Of a DNA stretch of 64,000 nucleotides, positions 54,101 through 63,100 are shown piece after piece. The translations under genes and the position numbers were made by a program. The stretch spans positions 3,410,001-3,474,000 of the forward strand of contig NZ_LT607413.1 of the NCBI RefSeq assembly GCF_900091495.1, read 5' to 3'. A model generated the notes under the pieces. It was given only the letters and a program-made list of their open reading frames with translations. It was not told the DNA's origin and made no database searches. Origin of the DNA: Micromonospora echinospora (GTDB taxonomy: Bacteria > Actinomycetota > Actinomycetes > Mycobacteriales > Micromonosporaceae). Each line of letters opens with the position of its first letter. The stretch's first letter is position 1.

Positions 54101-57100
54101 CCGGCGGACGCCGGCCGTCACCTGCTCGAGGTGTTGACCGACCCCGAGCGCCAGCTCGACTCCGGGGAACTGGCCGCGGTGAAGGCGGCCGTGAACGACT
54201 GGGCGAACCTGTCGAACAGCCCGGCCGGCCGGTTCCTGACACCGTTGCTGGCGCACGCGACCGATGCCCGGATGCGGGTCTCCCAGGTCGCCCCGGAAGG
54301 GGTGCGGCCGGTGGGCGCGTACGGCCCGACCGGGGGCACCCCGGTCAATCTGGCCCGATCGGCCGCCGACCCGGAGCGACCGGGCGTCCACTTCGATGCG
54401 CTCGTGCCGGAAACCCCTGCGACGGTCGAGCTGTCGGCCGTACCCCCGCAGCAGCTCGCGCCGACCCCGCAACCGCCGGCCCCGGCCGCCGACGACGGTC
54501 AACAGCAGGTCGTCCCCCTGGCCGCCTCCCCGGACGCGCCGCTGGTCCTGATGGCCGAGGGGCTGCCGGACGACCTGCGGCTCCAGCGCGCGGTGGGCGG
54601 TGTGCTGCTGCACGACAGGGATGCCGCACCCGGCCCGATCAGCTCGCGGGTGTTGCCCCCGACCGGCCCCGGCCCGGCCATCCTGCTGCACTCCTCGGTG
54701 CTCGACCCGGACCATCTCGGCACCGCGCTGGCCGGGATGCGGACGCAGGACACCACCATGGCCGTCCTGCACTGGCCGCAGGACCAGCCGGTCACCGTGG
54801 CCCGGGCGCTGGAGGTCACCGCGCAGGCGCTGGGGCCGCAGTCCTCGGCCATGCTGTCGGTGCCCCGGTCGGCGCTGAGGGACCGGCCGACGCCCAGCCC
54901 GCAGATCGTGCCGCTGGACGCCAACGGTGAGGTGACCTTCTTCAGCGGGCGGCCCGAGCGGTACCTCTTCCTGCCCGAGGTCACCGGCGCACCGCGCCGG
55001 CCCGCCCCGTACGGCCTGCCCGAGCAGTCGCCCGGCGTGTACGGGCTCGGCGACGGCTGGGTGGTCTGGGACGGCGGTAGCCACCTGTGGATCGGGCCGG
55101 CGACCGAGCTGGACGGGGCGCGGCGGTTGCTGCCGGACACCGGTGGCTGGCTGGCCGAGCCGGTGGTCTTCCTGGGCTGGGCAGCGACTGCGCTGCCGGC
55201 CGAGGTGGGTCACCGGGTCGGTCGGATCTTCGGGGGCATGCCTGCTGCCGCGCCGACGAACCTGATCACCTCCGGGATGGGGCTGGACCGGCGCACTCTC
55301 GTCCCGTCGGAGGTGTCCGGGCTGCCGGCCGGCGTCCAGTTGAGCCACGTTCCGGGTGGGGTGCTCGCCCACACCGGTCCACGGCCGCCGGCCGGTGCCA
55401 CGACCCTGAACTGGTCCGACCTGACCAGCCCGGACCGGCCCCGGCTGGTGGTGGACGAGTCGGTCGGCGACCCGGTCGCCGTCGTGGAGGCCATCCATCG
55501 AGGGCTTCCTTCGGGTGCCGGCCCGCTCCAGGTGTTCGTCGCGCCACCGGCCGCCGGTACTTCGGGCACGCCGTCCGGTGCGGTGGACGCTGCCCGGGTG
55601 GCAAAGGTGTTGCGGGAGCGGTTCGGCGGGCGGCTGGAACTGGTGCTGCCGGTCTCGGTGGTGGGCCGGCAGCCGGCCGGTGCCGACGAGCTGATCCCGG
55701 TCGACGCCCGGGGGCAGGAGACCTTCCCGGCCGCCGCGCACGCCTGGCGGGTGCCGCTGCGTCCGGCACCGCCCCGGCAGCCGGGGCCGCTGGGCCTGCG
55801 ACCGGCTGCCACCGACGGGTACGAGGTGTACCGGGGTTGGACGGTCCGGGAACAGACTGGCGTTGTCCTGTTCGCGCAGAACGGCACCAGCCCGCACACG
55901 CTCTCCCCCGACGCCCTGGCGGCCCCCGCGAGCGGGGTGGCCGTGGTGGTCCAGTCCCGGGGCGGTCCCATCCCGCGCGAGGTGGCCGACACGGTCGCCC
56001 GGCTGCTGTCCGGTGTTCCGGAGGCCGACCGGGACGTCCGGGTCTTCGGCAACGCGACCAGCGCCGGACCGGCCGCACCCGATCCTGACGGGTCGTCCGC
56101 GTCGGCTCCGGCGCTGCCGGCCACCCCGGACCGGCGGGCGCTGGCGCTCGGCGATCCCAAGGCCAACCTGCCGGACGTCGACCGTGTCGAGCAGGGGCTG
56201 CGCGCGGAGGTGGCCCGCCGGGGCGTCACCGTGCGGGACAACGAGTGGGAACAGTTGCGTGAGCGGCTGCTCAACAACTACCCGCAGTTGGTCTCCGCGG
56301 ACGGGCTCCTGTTCACGCTGGGCGGCATCGAGGTGCGGGCCCGCCTGCGGCCGGAGGACCCGCAGTTGGTGGCGAACCCGGCCGGCTCGTTCGACACGGA
56401 GACGCCCGGTCCGTCGCTGGACGACACCGAGGGCCGGACGAGCGAGGACGGCCGTTTCCACGCCAACCAGTTCACCCAGGGTGTCTTCCAGACCGGTGCG
56501 CACAGCCAGTCCGACGGCACCACCACGCGGGCGATGCGGTTGCGGGGTGGCTTCAACGTCGACGTGCCGCTCGGCCCGATGACCCACTGGGGACCCAACT
56601 TCAACGCCACCCTCAACAAGGTCGACCAGAAGTCCGCCTACCTGATCGACGCCGAGAAGGGCCGGGTGTTCGACACCCGCGCGGATTCGACGTTCTACTC
56701 GTACGAGCCGGGGTGGTTGATCGAGGCACGCGGCGACGGGCAGCCGTGGCAGGCGGTGGAGGTGCCGGAGCCGGCGGACGGGCAGGAGGCCGCCCGGCTG
56801 GTGGTGGCGATCCCCGACCACCTGCTGGAGAACGCCGGCGAGCAGGTGGTCGCCGACCTGCCCGAGCACCTGCGGGACAACCTGACGCGGGTGCCGGAGC
56901 TCTTCTCCGCCAGCAACATCACCGGTCTCAACGAACTGTACGACCACATCATCGACCGGCTGCGCGCCGACGGCTTCGACATGTCCATCGAAAGCCCGAT
57001 GCGCAACGAGTTGCAGCGCAAGCTGTGGAACCTGGAGACGCACTTCGACGAGGCGGTGAACAACCGGCGTACGCCGGAGACGGACGGCGACGCCGGCGCG

Positions 57101-60100
57101 CTGACCCGGGGCTACGCGTTCACGTTGCACGACGACGGGCACGCGGCGGCCAGCATCCGGGTGTACGGCCGTCGTCTCGGCGGTTCGGTGCAGGTGGGCC
57201 TCGGCGACGGCTCCACGCGGGTGGGCGCCAGCAGCGACAAGGCCCACATCGAGCAGGTGCGTACCGGCATCGTGGGGCAGGGCGGCGAGTTCACCCTCGG
57301 GCAGTCCGCCGGGCTGTCCTTCGGTGGCGCGGTGGATCTGCCGTTGGCCCGGCGTCTCGACGATCCACAGGCGTACAAGGAGAGCACCAAGCTCGGTCTC
57401 TCCGCCCGTGCGGGGATGAGCTGGACCAGCAACGACGGTGGTGGCGTCACGGTGGCGTCGCTGAACGTCGTGGTCGGCCGGTACACCGGCCAGACCGTCG
57501 GCCACGAGGTGCGTTTCGAGTTCCACGCCGAGGTGATCACCTCCCGCCGGCCGCGCGAGTGGCCGCATCCGACGCCGGTGGTGGACGGGTCGGTGGTGCT
57601 CCGGATGTCCGAGCCGGACTCCTTCGACTACGGGTTCAGCGTCGACGCCGACGCCTTCGCCCCCGATCCCGTCCCCGGTCTGGCGGACGGTGACCTGGCG
57701 GTGGTGCCCGCAGGCGGACGACCGCGGTCGGTGCCGCACGACCAGTGGCGGCCGAGGTTGCGCAACACCGGCGTGCACCCGGAGGACACCGGCGGCAACC
57801 TGCTGCCCCGGCACGTCATCCAGGGGCGGGGTCTGCTGGGTCAGGCCCTGCCGAGGATCGACAAGCCGGCGGTGCGGCGGCTCCGGGCCGGTCTCATGGA
57901 GGTGCTGGCCGGTGAGGGGTTCCTTCCGGCGGACGGAGACCGGCCGTGGGCGCACGGGGAGCAGAACCGGCCGGCGACCCCGGATCCCGGTACGCCCCTC
58001 GAGGAACGGCCGCTGCTGGGTCGGATGGTCGACGGGGCGCGGGACACCTACGACGAGGTCGTCCACCGCGACACCGACGCCACGATCGACAACCTGGACC
58101 TGTTCAACAAGATGGTGAGCGGCGACGGCCTGGAGTCGCACTTCGACTCGCTCGTCCAGGACGGCGCCGCGCTCGTCGACGACCCGGACGCGCCCGCCCC
58201 GGAGGCGGGCATGTCCTTCACCCTGAACACTTGGCGCAACGCGGTGAAACTTACCGCCGAGGTGACCGTCTTCGCGATCCCCCGGATCACCGCGGACGTG
58301 GACGCGGACGGCAACTCGGTGCACTTCGAACGGCTCAGCGACGAGGTGAGCACGGTCACCCTCGGGATGTCGCTCGGCATCGCCGGCCAGGGCGCGAGCG
58401 GCAACCAGGGCTGGTCGGTGGAGGGCGGGGTGAACACCGCGCTGCCGCCGAGCGTCAAGGATGTCCGGTCCGTCGGACTCCTCGGCGGGTCGGTGAGCCG
58501 CAACGTCGGCGCCGCCGAGCGGGTGACCCGGGTGGTCAACCGGCCGGAGCTGAAGGAGTACGGCGGCCGGGTGATGTTCGTCAACGCGCCGTACGACCTG
58601 GGCTACGTGGTCCGGATCAGCGACCGGGACGCCCCGATCGTCTCGCCGGAGCTGATCCCCGCCAACGTGCACGCCGCGCTGCTGAAGTTCAACTCCGACC
58701 CGGCAACCTTCAGCGAGGTGGCCCCCGGCGACGTCGCACCGTCGGCGCTCCACCAGGGCATCGTGTACTTCGTCGACGCGCACGGCCTGCGCGCCGCGGC
58801 GCAGAACCAGTTGCCGCGGGACCTGACCCTGGCCGGCCGGCCGATGACCGGGCCGGTGGCCAGCCTGACCAACCACGTCACCTTCCAGGCGCGGTTCAAG
58901 GAGGCGATGCTCGGCCAGTACGGCGCGACCACCCTGGTCGAGCCCGGCTTCTGGGCGAACACCAACGCCGCGCTCTCGGTCAAGGTGCCCCGGATCCGGA
59001 GGGTGCAGTTCGTCGGCGCCACCCCGGACCAGTACGTCACCGGTCTGATCGAGCTGTACCTGGCCGAGACCGTCAACGTCGCCAACGAGTCGTTCACGAA
59101 GGCGTTCAACCTGCCCAACATCGGCCTCAGCCGCAAGTTCGGCCCGGTCAACGTCGGCTTCGGCGAGTCGGCGGGCGTGCGGGTCAGCAAGAGCGAGTCG
59201 GCGGAGACCAAGCGCGTCGGCGGCCTGGAAATGCTCAAGCTGGCCTTCGGCCGGGGGTACGCCTATGTGGCGGAATTCGACGCCAACGTCCGCGCCGGCG
59301 TCCGTACGCAGGTCGGGTTCGCCGCCAGCCGGGTCAGCGTGCCACCCGGAGCCGACCTGCGGGACCGCACGATGCTGTTCATCCTGCCGGAGGCGGAGGC
59401 CCTGGCGCAGTACGCGGCCGGGAAGCTGCCGGTCAGCGATGTGCAGCTGGTCGACGCGATGGGCCGGTGGTCCCGCGGTGAGCTGGTGCTCAGCGGCAAC
59501 ACCGTGGCGGGGTTGCTCAGCCGGTGGCGTGGCGAGCTGGCCGACCGCGTGGCCGGCGGTCTGCCCGACCTCGGCGCGTACCTGATCCAGCACCGGGTCC
59601 AGACGTGGGCGCTGACGCTCGCCGACCGGCACGTGGACCTGCCCCAGCGTGGCGCGGTGCTCGCCCCGCGCCGCCGCGAGCGGTTCGCCACCGAATTCGG
59701 GATCACCCTGGACCCGAACGCCAACCCGTTCAGCGCGTTGACCATGCCGCCCTACCTGACCCGGACCGGTGACCGGACGCTGGGCCACGCGGGCGTCGAC
59801 GATCTGGTGCTGTTCACCGGGCCGGCCCCGGCGGACGGCGGGCCGCGCCCCACCACGACCGTGCTGGACGCCGTTCGGGAACTGGTGGACGCCGGCCGGC
59901 CCGGGCTGCTCGGGGCCAGCCACGACAACTGGCCGGGGGCGGGGACCAGCTGGGGCGTGCTGATGGTCTCGCCCGACGAGTCGGTGGTCGGCGCGCTGCC
60001 CGGCGGCCTCGAAACGCTCCAGTCCACGCTCGCCGGCCAGCGCGCCAACATCGTGTTCGCCGACATGCTGCACCGCTACAACGGCGTGACGTTCTACCTG

Positions 60101-63100
60101 GTCGACCAGCGCAACCCGGTGGCGGCCCAGATGTTCAAGCTGAAGGTCTCGGGCACCCTGGGCGGCCGACCGCGGTACACCGGCTGGCGGGCCGACTACG
60201 GCATCGAGAACTACGAGCACGCCTACGGTGCCACCGCTCGCATCATCGGACAGTCGCTGGGCTGGAACCTGACGCCGGCCCGGTTCGGCTTCTCGGTCGA
60301 CGGCGTCCCGGTGTCCACCGCCGCGTCGCTGTCGTTCGCGCCTGGGGGAGGGCGCGGCGTCAAGGGCGCCGCGCAGGTCGTCCGGGAACGCACCGTCTAC
60401 GACTGGACGGGGAACTACGAAGCCGAAGACGACATCGGCCTGACCATGGAGCTCAGCCGGGTGCAGATGCACGGCTGGCAGCCGAGCTACCTGGTGAACC
60501 ACGTGCTGACGGGTCTGAACAACGCGGCGGACTGGGCGTTGCACCGCGCGCCCGCCGGTTTCGCCAACGCGATCTCCCTCGCGCCGGTGGAGCCGGTGCT
60601 GACCCGTCACTACGAGGGGCGGATCGACTTCAAGGTGCCCCGGGGGCTGGCCGAGGCCACCCCCGTCCCCCGGTCGCCGCAGCTGGACCTGCGCGCGCTG
60701 CCGTCGCTGCCCGGCGACGCCTACGTCAGCGCCGCCCTGGTCGACGACCTCTACCCGGCCGCCCGGCACCTCATGGGCAAAGTGCTCGGCCCGCAGGCCA
60801 ACGCCCCGCTGTACCGGGGCAGCGTGGCGCTCGACGGACTGCTGTCCCGGCTCAACGTCGACAACCACCTCTCCGAAGGGCTGGACGACGGCGGATACCT
60901 GCTCGGCTCGCACCTGTTCGTCGCCGGCTCGTCCAACAACCGGGTCGCCATGCGGATGTACGTCAAGCTGCACTCGCTGGAGATCATCAGCGAGCTCGCC
61001 ACCACCGGCACCGGCCGGTACGCCAAGTTCGCGTTCACCACCTCGGCCACCCAGTCGCGCAGCCGGTGGCGGCCCAACGTCGACGTGGGGATGGCCTACG
61101 GCGCGCCGATCGGGAAGACGAACATCGGCCCGCAGGAGGACACGACGGCCACCGGCGGGATCTCCACCGGCGCGAACCGGAACGCGCCGGCCAGCCACAG
61201 CGCCACCTTCGACGACACCAAGCGGCTCGAGAACCACCTCAAGATGCAGGGGCGGACGTACCTGGTCCGGATCCGCACCCAGGCGCGTTTCGTCGCGGTC
61301 CCGCACCAGCACAGCGCGTTCCACCGCGACGCCGGCCTGGCCCCGATGGAGCCGGCGCGGTTCGAGGCCGACGACGCCCCCGGCACCGGTTGGATGAGCG
61401 GCGACGGGTTCTACGAGATGTTCGCCGACGAGGTACACGAGCTCCAGCGCGCGCTCTCCGAACGGTACGACTGGAAGGCGAACAACCCGGCCGACTGGCC
61501 CGCACCGGCGGCCGACGCCCCCACGATCGGCCTGGAGGGCCTGCTGCAACGCGCGACCCCGGCGGGCATGGCCGCCGCTCCGGTGGCCGGCCGGGTCATC
61601 GACGCCGGCACCTTCGACCCCCAACAGGCGCCCCAGCACGTGGCCCTGCTGATCCGTGACCAGATCGGCAACCACTACGACCCGGTCAGCCCGCTCCGGC
61701 TGACCGCCAGTGCCGCCGAGCAGACCCGCCTCCGGTACGAGGTGGTGCTGGACTGGGCGGTGGGTCACCTCCAGCGGCTCAACCCCGTGCAGCAGGCCGC
61801 CGCCGGCCTCGCCGAGCTGACCGCCTGGAAGAACCGGGTCGGCAAGTTCGCAGTCGGTGCCGTGCTGCCCGCCACCGACGTGCGGCAGTTCGCCGAGCGG
61901 ATCCCCCAGATCGTCGAGCGGGTGCAGGCGGTGCAGCCGCCCGGCTCCCCGTCGGTCACCCCGCCGGAGGAGGTGGAGCTGCTCGCCCAGGACCCGCGCA
62001 CCGTGGCCCGGGTGGTGGCGTTCGAGCTGAAGACCCACCTCGACCTGACCGTCACCGACGACCAGGGCACGGCCAGCCGGTACCGGATCGACCCGCAGGG
62101 CTGGATCGTCGCACTGCGGGAGGGGCCGGACGGCACGTTCGCCCCGGTCACGGCCCCCGAGGTGATCTTCGACCTGGACCGTGACCTGAAGCTGCGGGCC
62201 GACGCGGCCGGGATCCGCCTGCGACGGCAGATGGCCCTCTACCACGAGCTGCTGAGCGGCACCCCGGTGCAGATGGACGCCGCTGCGGAGCTGGGTCCGG
62301 AGCTGGAGACGCACATCCGCCAGGCCCGCGCCGACGCCGACGACCGGGCCCGTGAGTGGATCACCGAGGGCCTGCCCGCCAAACCCGCGAACCCCCTTGC
62401 CGTCCACACCGCCCGGGACGACACCGACACCGCCGGGACCCGGGCCGGTCAGGCGCGGCGGCTGCTGGCCGCCGTCCTGCCCTCGGGATGGACTACCACC
62501 GGGCCGCTGCCCCAGGCGCCGGACATGCTGCGCCCCGGCACCCGCGTGTGGATCACCCGCCCCCAGGGTGCCGCTGCGGCACGTATCGACGTCGACGGCA
62601 CGTACCGGCTCTACGACCCGTTCGCCCTCGGGACGGCCGAGCGGACCCTCGACGCCCAGCAGTTCCGGGACGTACTCGCCGGGGCGCAGGCCGTCACCCT
62701 GGTCGAGCCCGACGTGCTGACGAGCTGGCTGCTCCAGGACGGCAACTGGGCGGCCTCCCGGCAGCTCGCGGAGGACAACCTCGAGGTGCTGCGCGCCGAC
62801 CCGACCGCGGCGCGGCTGACGCAGGACCAGCAGCAGGCCCGGCCGGCGTCACCCTCGACCGCGCCGGCCCAGCCCGAAACCGTCCAGCCCGACGCGGCCC
62901 GGCCCGGGACGACCCCGGCACCCGCCGGCGATCCGGTCCTCGACCGGCACCGTGCCCTGCTCGACGCCATCCGGGCCGGACAACTGACCGCCGCGTACGA
63001 CTACCTCGCCGCCGCCGACGCGACGGCCCGGCACCGAGCGCTCGCCGACGCGGTGGCCGCAGTGGTACCGGCCGACCCGACGGCTCCGGCCGACCCGGCC

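Noticed and set aside
52457..62407. A 3,316-codon open frame on the - strand opposite the giant gene
   Set aside because: It is the mirror of a strongly biased coding frame. Its translation is a low-complexity mix of Arg, Gly, Val, His and Gln with no domain, while the + frame has clear motifs and extends beyond it on both sides.
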